Shown piece by piece: positions 6,453-12,943 of a DNA stretch of 16,392 bases; position 1 is the first letter of the stretch; every line of letters begins with the position of its first letter. Under the pieces are notes generated by a model that had not been told where the DNA came from, ran no database searches, and worked only from the letters and a program-made list of their open reading frames with translations. The translations under genes and the position numbers were made by a program. Source of the stretch: JAEXNA01 sp050486105 (lineage in GTDB: Bacteria; Vulcanimicrobiota; Xenobia; Xenobiales; JADMJV01); contig JBJHCR010000122.1 in NCBI GenBank assembly GCA_050486105.1, forward strand, positions 1 through 16,392, given 5' to 3'.

Positions 6453-7523
6453 CTAGAGGCCCTTGAGGTCTCTCTCCACCTGGTCAACAGGTTGGTCCAA
6501 AAGCTCGGCAGCCTTGACCAGCGAGACCATTCCCTCAGCGAGGGCAGCATGACACTTTCTTTCGAACAAGGTGGGTAGCTCCAGGGTGCCTCGCTCATCC
6601 TCCAACTCCTCAGGCTCGACCTTTCCGCGCCACCCCCTGGCAAAAGTCCGGCAACCATATTCGTACTGTGATTCCGTCACATAGCCGACCTGCCTGATTC
6701 TGTACCACATGGCGGCAGCACTCACTCGATAGGTCTTTTTGAGAGTTAGGATCTCTCGACTTCCAAAGGCACGCCTTGATCGGCCTATGAGCCCAAGCAG
6801 ATGTACCTTATTTATGAGGAAAGACCCGGCGAAACGGTTTGCGGCCTTTTCAGTAGCTTTCTCGTCCCCAGGGACGCAAAGCAGGCGATGGGCGAGCTCG
6901 TGAATGAGAGTTAATCGGCGCCTTTCCAGAGAATGCTTCTTATTCACCACGATCACGGGAACGTCTGCCGACCCGTCTCGAGAGACTATGCAGGTGAGAC
7001 CGGAAACGTTGCTCGGCAAGGTTAGAACTCTCACCTTCAGACCCTTCTCCTCGAGAAGCTCGGTCACGTCAGGGATAGGGTTGATCCCCAACTTCCAAAC
7101 CTCACGTGCTTTGTCGGCCAACTGCTCTGCCTCTTCCGCGGAGGACACTTCTTGAAATGGAAAGGGCCGATCCCAGTCGGCACTAGCCTCCTGCAGTATC
7201 TCCTCCAACTCGAGAAATCGTTCGGCAAAATGAATGACCTCGGCCTCCACCCTTGCTCTCTCCCTCGCGGAAGTTCTAGAGTGCTTACGGAAGTCTACCG
7301 AGCCGATCCTAGTATTCTTGGGCGCGAGCAAATAGTTCAATGACACGCCCAGGGCATCGCAAAGAGCAAGAAGTACCTGAGAGCTGGGGACCATTTCGCC
7401 GCGCTCGTATTTGCCGATAGCTTGAGCTGATACGAACTGATTCATGTTTGAAGCGAGATCACGCAACGACAGACCTTCGCGCTTGCGCGCCAGCTTGATC
7501 CGATGGCCAATTTGGTTGCTCAT
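6453..7523 (-). CDS. Xre-type HTH regulator fused to ImmA/IrrE-family metallopeptidase
   Basis: A 356-residue protein. Residues 5-62 are an Xre/Cro HTH (IGHRIKLARKREGLSLRDLA, AIGKYERGEMVPS, LCDALGVSLNYLL). Residues 135-245 are the ImmA/IrrE (COG2856) domain, with the zinc-binding HELAH at 208-212 and EKAANRFAGSFL (Glu225 as the probable third ligand). The C-terminal part (LPTLFERKCHAALAEGMVSL, AAELLDQPVDQVERDL) looks like a second small helical or HTH-like segment. Family knowledge: such proteins cleave or destabilise repressors or antitoxins (ImmA of ICEBs1, IrrE/DdrO in Deinococcus) or regulate nearby toxin genes. It is the first gene of a two-gene unit with the PIN gene, and is divergent from the DUF2188 gene across a 153-base control region. 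Confidence 0.9.
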   Translation of the reverse strand: MSNQIGHRIKLARKREGLSLRDLASNMNQFVSAQAIGKYERGEMVPSSQVLLALCDALGVSLNYLLAPKNTRIGSVDFRKHSRTSARERARVEAEVIHFAERFLELEEILQEASADWDRPFPFQEVSSAEEAEQLADKAREVWKLGINPIPDVTELLEEKGLKVRVLTLPSNVSGLTCIVSRDGSADVPVIVVNKKHSLERRRLTLIHELAHRLLCVPGDEKATEKAANRFAGSFLINKVHLLGLIGRSRRAFGSREILTLKKTYRVSAAAMWYRIRQVGYVTESQYEYGCRTFARGWRGKVEPEELEDERGTLELPTLFERKCHAALAEGMVSLVKAAELLDQPVDQVERDLKGL

Positions 7524-7524
7524 G

Positions 7525-7553
7525 TTTCCATGTTACAATTTCTTTGCTAGAAT
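7525..7553 (+). promoter_or_regulatory. Candidate extended -10 promoter for the DUF2188 gene
   Basis: TGCTAGAAT (7545-7553) is a good extended -10. TTTCCA at 7525-7530 gives a 17-base spacer as a partial -35. Transcription would begin near 7560 and produce a leader of about 115 bases. The same stretch holds TTACA (7533-7537) and TGTAA (7553-7557), a dyad that may be an operator of the divergent HTH gene. Confidence 0.45.
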
Positions 7554-7582
7554 GTAAACCGAGGAAACTCAAAAAAGGCCGC

Positions 7583-7652
7583 GCAAGATCCCAAGAGAGA
7601 CCCACACGGCACTTACTGACAGAAAAGCTTTTGGCGTCTCTCGGGATCTTGC
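7583..7652 (+). promoter_or_regulatory. Long leader hairpin before the DUF2188 gene
   Basis: GCAAGATCCCAAGAGAGAC (7583-7601) pairs with GTCTCTCGGGATCTTGC (7636-7652) over 17 base pairs, with two bases (AA on the left arm) bulged. The loop is 34 bases and contains the palindrome AAAAGCTTTT. The stem ends 13 bases before the strong AGGAGG ribosome site at 7665-7670. It is long enough to be a structured regulatory leader, a protein-binding site or a small RNA. As DNA it could be a bilateral recombinase site. Confidence 0.5.
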
Positions 7653-7676
7653 CTGCTATTTCTTAGGAGGAAAACG

Positions 7677-7934
7677 ATGGAAACATCAAAGAACAACAAC
7701 AGGCACGTGGTGCCAACCGGTCGCTCAGACAAGCCTTGGGGTGTAAGAAAGCCTGGATCAGACCGATTCAGTTCGCTTCACACCACACAGGAAGACGGAA
7801 TCCAGCGGAGTCGTGAAATCGTCCACAACCTCGGTGGCGGAGAGAACGTGATCCATGGTCGCGATGGCAGGATCAGAGACTCAAGAACGGTCCCCCCTGG
7901 AAACGATCCTTTCCCTCCAAGGGACAAGAAGTAA
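7677..7934 (+). CDS. DUF2188-type small protein
   Basis: Encodes 85 residues from an ATG with an excellent ribosome site (TAGGAGG, six bases upstream). Family features in order: RHVVPTGRSDKPWGVRKPGS at 9-28, the helix TTQEDGIQRSREIVHNLG at 36-53, HGRDGRIRDSR at 60-70, and the closing GNDPFPPRD. In DUF2188 proteins the N-terminal HVVP...W.V strand pair and the HGrdGrIr motif are typical. The function is not established. It is small and basic, and often sits in accessory regions. It is divergent from the HTH-ImmA/PIN pair and lies inside the repeat-bounded segment, so it may be part of the same module or be controlled by the HTH protein. Confidence 0.85.
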   Translation: METSKNNNRHVVPTGRSDKPWGVRKPGSDRFSSLHTTQEDGIQRSREIVHNLGGGENVIHGRDGRIRDSRTVPPGNDPFPPRDKK

Positions 7935-8079
7935 GAGACCCGCACTCTACAACCAGCAGGTTCTTCATCTTTGTGGAGATGGAGAGCCTGCTAACCTTTC
8001 CCTTGACGATACTTTCAGGGAGTATTTCTTTGCACGAGGACAAGAATTTAGAACGTTGGTTTTCCAGCCATGGTCGCGG
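7935..8079 (+). other. Possible truncated open frame joining the right repeat
   Basis: Downstream of the DUF2188 stop a plus frame reads RPALYNQQVLHLCGDGEP and then LSLDDTFREYFFARGQEFRT. It looks like the beginning of a gene with no recognised family, but it enters the right repeat out of frame and ends at 8142. A different frame from a GTG at 7973 runs into the repeat in phase with the copied tail and stops at 8191, but its N-terminal part does not look like the intact small protein. Both are most simply explained as junction artefacts. Confidence 0.3.
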
Positions 8080-8170
8080 CAAAGCTCTCGGTGTTGCTAT
8101 AGCAACCTGGAAAGACGGCAAGGTGGTGCTGGTGCCCCCTGAAGAGATCGAGATCCCTGAAGAGCCGGAA
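8080..8170 (+). repeat. 91-bp perfect direct repeat, right copy
   Basis: Exact copy of 5578-5668 in the same orientation. It carries codons for KALGVAIATWKDGKVV and the acidic tail, then continues with a different six-residue end (AITGQD, stop TAA at 8189-8191). The N-terminal 28 codons of the small gene are missing here, so this is a displaced 3' end and not a second gene. Confidence 0.95.
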
Positions 8171-8191
8171 GCCATCACCGGCCAGGACTAA

Positions 8192-8456
8192 CGGGGTTCA
8201 GCGCTGAGGGCAGGTCTGCGAGTTTGCGGAATGAACCCAAGACCGTGGGCCAGGACTTCCTTGTAGCCAGCGACCTCAAACCCTTCGAAGGCAAAGCCCT
8301 CAGCGCTGCCGACATCTACCATCTCAGGATGGAGAACGATTGCTGGGAATTCACCGACTCCGGACCGCCTTGCCAAACTCTCAGGGCTTCACCTCCTACG
8401 GCACCTTAGGCACGACGGACTTCTCCTGGGTGACCCCGAGCGATAAGCTCGTCTAG
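8192..8456 (+). other. Degraded region, possible remnant of a plus-strand gene
   Basis: Two plus frames look partly coding: one with FLVASDLKPFEGKALSAADI (8224 onward), and, after a frame change, QGFTSYGTLGTTDFSWVTPS ending at TAG 8454-8456. The second resembles the C-terminal part of beta-lactamase-like serine hydrolases, but the match is from memory and weak. No intact gene exists here. Confidence 0.25.
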
Positions 8457-8888
8457 CTCTCTCGCCCTCCCTTCAGCCTTTCCTCGAGCTTACTTTGGAC
8501 CCAATTGGTGTGCCCCAGCCCGGAGATGTCGTAGGTGTTTCCGTCTGCGGACTTCCAAACGAACCACCCCAGCGAGGCGATCCTACAACTACTCAAACAC
8601 GGATTCGGTGAGGGTGTGGGCCAGAGTGGTGCCTAGGGCGGTAGCTAGGAGAGGAGAAGAGGGGCTTGGTGCCGGCTTGGGCCAGGATACCGATTCGGGC
8701 TGGAGGATGGCGTCCTCTAAGCTTGGGAGTCTAGGCTTTCGACCTTCCCAGGCCAACCCTAGGAGCCCCAACATGACCAAGGGACTGAAGGCCAGCAGCA
8801 GACGCTGGGCTAGCTCCAAGCCATCGCCCAGGGCGTAGCCGGTAAGGGTCGCCAATAGGGCAACAGTGCTCAGGAGCAAAATCCTCAT
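8453..8888 (-). pseudogene. Small two-helix membrane protein, apparently frameshifted near its end
   Basis: The ATG at 8888 starts a 99-residue frame ending at 8589. It has two membrane segments at residues 2-20 (RILLLSTVALLATLTGYAL) and 27-46 (AQRLLLAFSPLVMLGLLGLA), then a Pro/Ser-rich cytoplasmic or periplasmic stretch. Directly after its stop another minus frame, offset by one base, reads IASLGWFVWKSADGNTYDIS and GHTNWVQSKLEERLKGGRES and stops at 8453-8455. Removing one T from the GTTTGAG run at about 8585-8595 would join both into a protein of about 144 residues. That end looks like genuine coding sequence and has no start of its own, so a frameshift (mutation or sequencing error) is likely. 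No family recognised. The stop overlaps the end of the convergent remnant at a CTAG. Confidence 0.45.
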
Positions 8889-9334
8889 AAGTCGAGTGTA
8901 GCAAAAGACTTGAGATCCGCCAGGGATCGACCGGCATGTTTCGGGCTCGGAGACCTCGCCACCCCAGCTCAGAGGAACTTGTTTCAGACGGCCTGATTTT
9001 CCCACGCAGGAGGGGACTTCGAAGAGCCCCTTCGGACCACGTCACGTGAACTGCGCAACCTTTCGCCTCTGCAGGTCCTGGGGAAAACCGTACCAGCGAT
9101 GCTCACTCTTTCAATCCTCGTGTCGTCTGAGGAGAAGGCCTCGTCGACAGGGGTCTCTCGAAAGCCTTCCACGGTGAGTAAGGTCCCCGACCAATGCCCG
9201 AGCTGGGAGGTGCCCGGACTGTTGACGGACTCGAGAGCAATGGGAGAAAGGTCCGCGTCAAAAGCAATCGAAGTACCGTCTGGGGCTTGGGTGGAACACG
9301 GTCTGCGAAAATTCGACCCCTGTGGAGGCCAACG
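8889..9334. other. Region without a confident gene
   Basis: About 445 bases between divergent genes. A minus-strand frame inside it (about 8984-9300; PDGTSIAFDADLSPIALES, GTSQLGHWSGTLLTVEGFRE) has a protein-like composition, but it overlaps the start of the next gene in antisense, lacks a ribosome site and matches nothing I know. TTGACG at 9219-9224 is a -35-like hexamer without a convincing -10. Confidence 0.3.
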
Positions 9335-10516
9335 ATGTACATTCAGGGGCGAGAAGTTCTCCCTTTGGAGCGTTATGAAAACGAGCAATCGGGAGAGCTC
9401 GGCGAGGCACCGGTCGATTGCGACCTGTGTCAAGAAATGCTCCCGGAAGGTATGCAAGAATCGGTATACGTCTGGTGGAGAACTCCGGAAAACGTCGTCG
9501 CAAAAAAAGAGCTAACCTCAACCTTGGGTGCGAAGATCACCGGGGTCAAAGTCGTGCAGAAAACGGTGACCTGGTATGAGCGGGCGGGGGCCTACTTCCT
9601 CTGCAGCGGCTGCCGCCGGAGGCTCCGACCGACGCTCCAACAGGCGATCCCCCTGGCCGTGGTGCTTTCACTGCTGGCCATTCCTCTCGCTCTTTTTTTG
9701 GGCCAGGGAATACCTCTGTTTGGAGTGATGTTGATTCCAGGAGGGATCTTCGCAGCCGGGGTCTGGTTGGGTCTGAAGTGCCGGTTCAGGGGTTATCCGG
9801 TGAGTTCCGGCTTTCGCCTGCATCGAACCAGTTTCGACACCAGGGATCGGGAAATCGGAAAACTGGTGGCGATTCTCGGATTCTGTATATTTCCTTTCAT
9901 CGGTGCCCTCGTTCCCACCGAGAAGCCGGTACATTTTCGCTTGGCGGAAGCCGAAGGTGCCGTAGGATCCCCGGACCGAATTCGTTTAGTCAACAACTCT
10001 CTGACGGAATTGGCGAAGGGAACGAAGTTGGATCCCACTCGGGCGGGTGAATCTGTTCTGATCGCCTGGGAGGAACACCGCAAGCTCAAAAAGAGCGGCC
10101 TCTACCCCAACACCCGTACTCTCATGAACGAAGCGAATACCCTCTACCAGTCCGGCCTCCTCGAGGGCACGCCCGAGGCGCTGATTCAAGACATGGGTGC
10201 CGACACCGCTGCCCACAGGCTGGCACGCCTTCACACCGGCAAGGTAGGACCTGCCTACGAATCAGAAAGCCAGTTTGAGGCCCTCCTCGACCAGATGCGG
10301 GGCGCCGGGGTTAACTCCAGCAGTAAGCAACTTGAGATCGTCCAAACCGTCGAGAGTGTCTACTCCGGGCTCAAGGCATGGGACGAAAACCCCGATCTTT
10401 TGGTGATGGTGGAGAGCCTGGCCGGCAACCTAGAGGAATCCCAAGACAAATTGGAGCCCACGGTGAAATCCTGGGTCTCAAGGGTCCATGCTCACCCTGA
10501 AGAAGCACGCCCTTGA
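9335..10516 (+). CDS. Membrane protein with paired CxxC motifs, function unknown
   Basis: Encodes 393 residues from the ATG at 9335, chosen because GGAGG lies eight bases upstream; the open frame extends further up to 9194. Residues 29-32 (CDLC) and 90-93 (CSGC) are two CxxC pairs that could form one split zinc ribbon. Three hydrophobic stretches follow, at about 103-123 (AIPLAVVLSLLAIPLALFLG), 126-147 (PLFGVMLIPGGIFAAGVWLG) and 176-193 (LVAILGFCIFPFIGALVP). The last 200 residues are soluble and mostly helical (LVNNSLTELAKGT, LDQMRGAGVNSSSKQLEIVQ). No catalytic motif is visible. It stands alone between a divergent small gene and the convergent glycolytic cluster. A zinc-ribbon membrane anchor with a helical output domain is the most I can say. 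Confidence 0.75.
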   Translation: MYIQGREVLPLERYENEQSGELGEAPVDCDLCQEMLPEGMQESVYVWWRTPENVVAKKELTSTLGAKITGVKVVQKTVTWYERAGAYFLCSGCRRRLRPTLQQAIPLAVVLSLLAIPLALFLGQGIPLFGVMLIPGGIFAAGVWLGLKCRFRGYPVSSGFRLHRTSFDTRDREIGKLVAILGFCIFPFIGALVPTEKPVHFRLAEAEGAVGSPDRIRLVNNSLTELAKGTKLDPTRAGESVLIAWEEHRKLKKSGLYPNTRTLMNEANTLYQSGLLEGTPEALIQDMGADTAAHRLARLHTGKVGPAYESESQFEALLDQMRGAGVNSSSKQLEIVQTVESVYSGLKAWDENPDLLVMVESLAGNLEESQDKLEPTVKSWVSRVHAHPEEARP

Positions 10517-10711
10517 AGCGTATCGGCAACAAGATCCAGAAGCCCAAAGTAGATACTCCTTCGATCCTATTCAGAAGCGACAGCGGTTTCCGGACGGAAG
10601 TCCAGGAGGCTGCAAAGTCGACGCCCTGCGGGCGAGCTTTGGTGTAGCCTGCGGGCGGCTTAGACCCGAGTGGACCATCCTGACACCGATGGTCGTTCCG
10701 GTACTTGTCTT
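10517..10711 (+). terminator. Convergent intergenic region with two weak hairpins
   Basis: Between convergent gene ends. CGCCC-TGC-GGGCG (10622-10634) is followed by AGCTTT. GACCATC (10673-10679) pairs with GATGGTC (10688-10694) around eight bases and is followed by a mildly T-rich stretch. Either could end the upstream gene; neither has a classical T-run. CCTGCGGGCG also occurs twice here (10625-10634 and about 10649-10657) as a short direct repeat. Confidence 0.3.
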
Positions 10712-11893
10712 CTAGACTGGAGAGAGAGCGATTGCGGCTAGGGCCGCTTCCAGATCGGATTCGAGGTCTTCGTAGGCCTCGATGCCAACGGACACCCTCA
10801 CCAGGCCGTCGGATATGCCCATGGCCTGTCGCCTGTCGGCAGGGATGGAGGCGTGAGTCATGATTCCGGGATGCTCGATGAGGGATTCCACCCCCCCCAG
10901 ACTCTCAGCCAGGGAGAAAAGTCTGGTGGTTTCGAGAAGAGCTCGCGCCCCTTCCAATCCTCCCCGCACCACAAAGGAGATCATCCCTCCAAAACCCGAC
11001 ATCTGTCGTTTGGCCAACTCGTGCTGTGGGTGAGACGGGAGACCCGGGTAGAGGACTCTTTCGACTTTGGGATGGGCTTCCAGAAATCGAGCTAAGCGCA
11101 TGGCATTGGCTTCGTGGGCTCGCATTCTCACCCCGAGAGTCTTGACTCCCCTGAGGGTCAACCAGGCGTCGAAGGGGCCCGGTACTGCCCCCACGGACTT
11201 TTGGCAAAACTTCATGCGCTGGTGGATCTCGGGGTTGTCGGTGACCAGAACTCCCCCGATGACGTCGGAGTGACCCCCCAAATATTTGGTGGCGGAGTGC
11301 ACCACAATGTGAGCCCCCAGGTCCAAAGGCTTTTGAAAATATGGGCTCATGAAGGTGTTGTCCACCACCATAGTAAGATTCTTGGCACGGGACAAGGTGG
11401 CTAGGGACTCGAGGTCGCTGATTTTCAACAGCGGATTGGTGGGGGTTTCCACCCAGAGCATTCGAGTTTTATCGGTGATATTGCGCTCGACTGCCTGAAG
11501 GTCGCTAGTGTCCAAGAATTTGGCCGTGATGCCAAAGCCGTTCATGACCTGGGTGAAATAGCGATAGGTGCCGCCGTAGACATCGTCTCCAACCAGAATT
11601 TCGTCGCCTGACTGCAGCAGATACATGCAGTTGTTGATGGCAGCCATACCCGAGGAATAGGCGGTGGCGAATCTTCCGTTTTCTAGGGCAGCCAGACAAT
11701 CTTCGTAGGCCTTGCGAGTGGGATTGGAGGTGCGCGCATAGTCGTAGCCTGCGCGAGGTTTGCCCAGTCCATCTTGAACGTAGGTCGAGGTCTGAAAAAT
11801 AGGAACCACGACCGCTCCGGTTATCGGCTCGGGCTCTTGTCCGGCGTGAATGGCTAGAGTGTCGAAGCCCCAGGACTTCGGATCAGTAGACAT
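10712..11893 (-). CDS. metB: Cystathionine gamma-synthase / gamma-lyase family PLP enzyme
   Basis: Encodes 393 residues, full length for the Cys/Met-metabolism PLP family. Visible landmarks: YDYARTSNPTR (Tyr52, Arg54, which contact the phosphate of the neighbouring subunit), YSSGMAA at 79-85, WVETPTNP at 147-154, VVDNTF with Asp178, the Schiff-base Lys203 in HSATKYLGGHSD, and SLGGVESLIEHP near the end. The enzyme makes or splits cystathionine in transsulfuration (methionine/cysteine metabolism, cytosol). Synthase (metB) and lyase (mccB) activities cannot be separated safely from motifs alone. Its ATG lies inside the end of secG with an 11-base overlap and no good ribosome site of its own, so translation is probably coupled. 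It is the last gene of the minus-strand cluster. Confidence 0.85.
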   Translation of the reverse strand: MSTDPKSWGFDTLAIHAGQEPEPITGAVVVPIFQTSTYVQDGLGKPRAGYDYARTSNPTRKAYEDCLAALENGRFATAYSSGMAAINNCMYLLQSGDEILVGDDVYGGTYRYFTQVMNGFGITAKFLDTSDLQAVERNITDKTRMLWVETPTNPLLKISDLESLATLSRAKNLTMVVDNTFMSPYFQKPLDLGAHIVVHSATKYLGGHSDVIGGVLVTDNPEIHQRMKFCQKSVGAVPGPFDAWLTLRGVKTLGVRMRAHEANAMRLARFLEAHPKVERVLYPGLPSHPQHELAKRQMSGFGGMISFVVRGGLEGARALLETTRLFSLAESLGGVESLIEHPGIMTHASIPADRRQAMGISDGLVRVSVGIEAYEDLESDLEAALAAIALSPV

Positions 11894-12119
11894 AGTTCAG
11901 CGCGATGCTCAAGAAAATGAAAGCCCCCGCTATGTAGTTGGTCACCGTATCCACGGTGTCTTCGGTGCTCTTAGCTCCGCGAAAAGTGCTCTCGCCTCCC
12001 CCGCCCATCATGGAGCCAGAGAAGCCCTCATTCTTGGTGGTTCGGGTCAAAATAGCGATGATCAGTGCTAGCGAAACTAAGACGTAAAGGAATCCGAAGA
12101 GGTATTGCATTGCCGACAT
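11883..12119 (-). CDS. secG: Protein translocase subunit SecG
   Basis: Encodes 78 residues with the SecG layout: membrane helix 1 at about 4-24 (MQYLFGFLYVLVSLALIIAI), a short polar loop, the Gly-rich segment GSMMGGGGES before FRGAKSTED, and helix 2 at about 61-78 (TNYIAGAFIFLSIALNYVY). SecG binds SecYE in the inner membrane and helps SecA-driven export. TAGGAG lies about eleven bases before the ATG at 12119. It directly follows tpiA (14-base gap), an order common in many bacteria. The basic tail after helix 2 is missing compared with longer SecGs, which is common in short versions. Confidence 0.85.
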   Translation of the reverse strand: MSAMQYLFGFLYVLVSLALIIAILTRTTKNEGFSGSMMGGGGESTFRGAKSTEDTVDTVTNYIAGAFIFLSIALNYVY

Positions 12120-12133
12120 AACTGACTGTTCTC

Positions 12134-12904
12134 CTAGGCTCTTTCTTGAACCTTATAATTGACGATCCGAGCGAACGATTCCGCCTCCAAAGAGGCCCCT
12201 CCCACGAGAGCGCCGTCGATATTGGGATGAGCCATCAGCTCATCGATGTTGTCCGGCTTGACCGACCCTCCGTACAAGAGGCGAACCGCCGAGGAAACCC
12301 GCTCCCCGAAGCGCTCGGAGAGGCGAACCCGAATGTGACGCATCACGGACTCGGCATCTTCAGCCGTCGCAGAACGGCCGGTTCCAATCGCCCAAACTGG
12401 CTCATAAGCTACCACGAGGCGAGATCCTGAGTCAAGGGTCACTCCAGCCAGAGAGCCTTCGAGTTGCTGATCGATGACCTTGGTGGTGATGCCATTCTCG
12501 CGCTCTTCCAAGGTCTCGCCCACACAAAGAACCGGCACCAGACCGTGAGCCATAGCCTGACTCACTTTTTTAGAGCAAGTTTCGTCGGTTTCGCCGAACA
12601 TGGCTCTTCGTTCCGAGTGACCCACGATGGCATAGCGGCAGCCGGCATCCTTAGCCATCTCAGCCGAGATCTCACCGGTGTAGGCACCCTTCTCAGCAAA
12701 ATGGAGATTCTGCACTCCCATGCTTACCAATCCTTTGCCGGCGATCAGTTTACCCACCGACTCCACTAGAATGGCCGGAGGACAAATCAGGACCTCTCCC
12801 TTGGGCTCGGGGATAGCCTTCAGCAACTCATCGAGTAGACTTTCCGCCTGCCGACGAGTGCCGTGCATTTTCCAGTTGGCTGCTAATAAGGGTGTTCTCT
12901 CCAT
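12134..12904 (-). CDS. tpiA: Triose-phosphate isomerase
   Basis: Encodes 256 residues, the normal length. Catalytic and structural motifs: NWKMHG with Lys12, IVGHSERR with His96, CVGETLEERE at 127-136, the catalytic Glu168 in AYEPVWAIGTG with the flexible lid at about 169-178, and the phosphate-binding LYGGSVKPDN. It interconverts dihydroxyacetone phosphate and glyceraldehyde 3-phosphate in the cytosol. AGGAAC lies about six bases before the ATG at 12904. The 39-base gap to pgk holds no strong hairpin, so the two are probably co-transcribed. Confidence 0.95.
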   Translation of the reverse strand: MERTPLLAANWKMHGTRRQAESLLDELLKAIPEPKGEVLICPPAILVESVGKLIAGKGLVSMGVQNLHFAEKGAYTGEISAEMAKDAGCRYAIVGHSERRAMFGETDETCSKKVSQAMAHGLVPVLCVGETLEERENGITTKVIDQQLEGSLAGVTLDSGSRLVVAYEPVWAIGTGRSATAEDAESVMRHIRVRLSERFGERVSSAVRLLYGGSVKPDNIDELMAHPNIDGALVGGASLEAESFARIVNYKVQERA

Positions 12905-12943
12905 TTGTGTTCCTATTCTCTCAAGACTTTCGTGAGCAGTCGA

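Noticed and set aside
7973..8191. 72-residue frame containing the repeated tail, as a second antitoxin-like gene
   Set aside because: Its first half has no similarity to the intact small protein and lacks a ribosome site. It is the repeat read through from unrelated sequence.
8984..9457. 157-residue minus-strand frame
   Set aside because: It overlaps the well-supported start of the 9335 gene in antisense, has no ribosome site, and shows no known motif. Only its middle looks coding-like.
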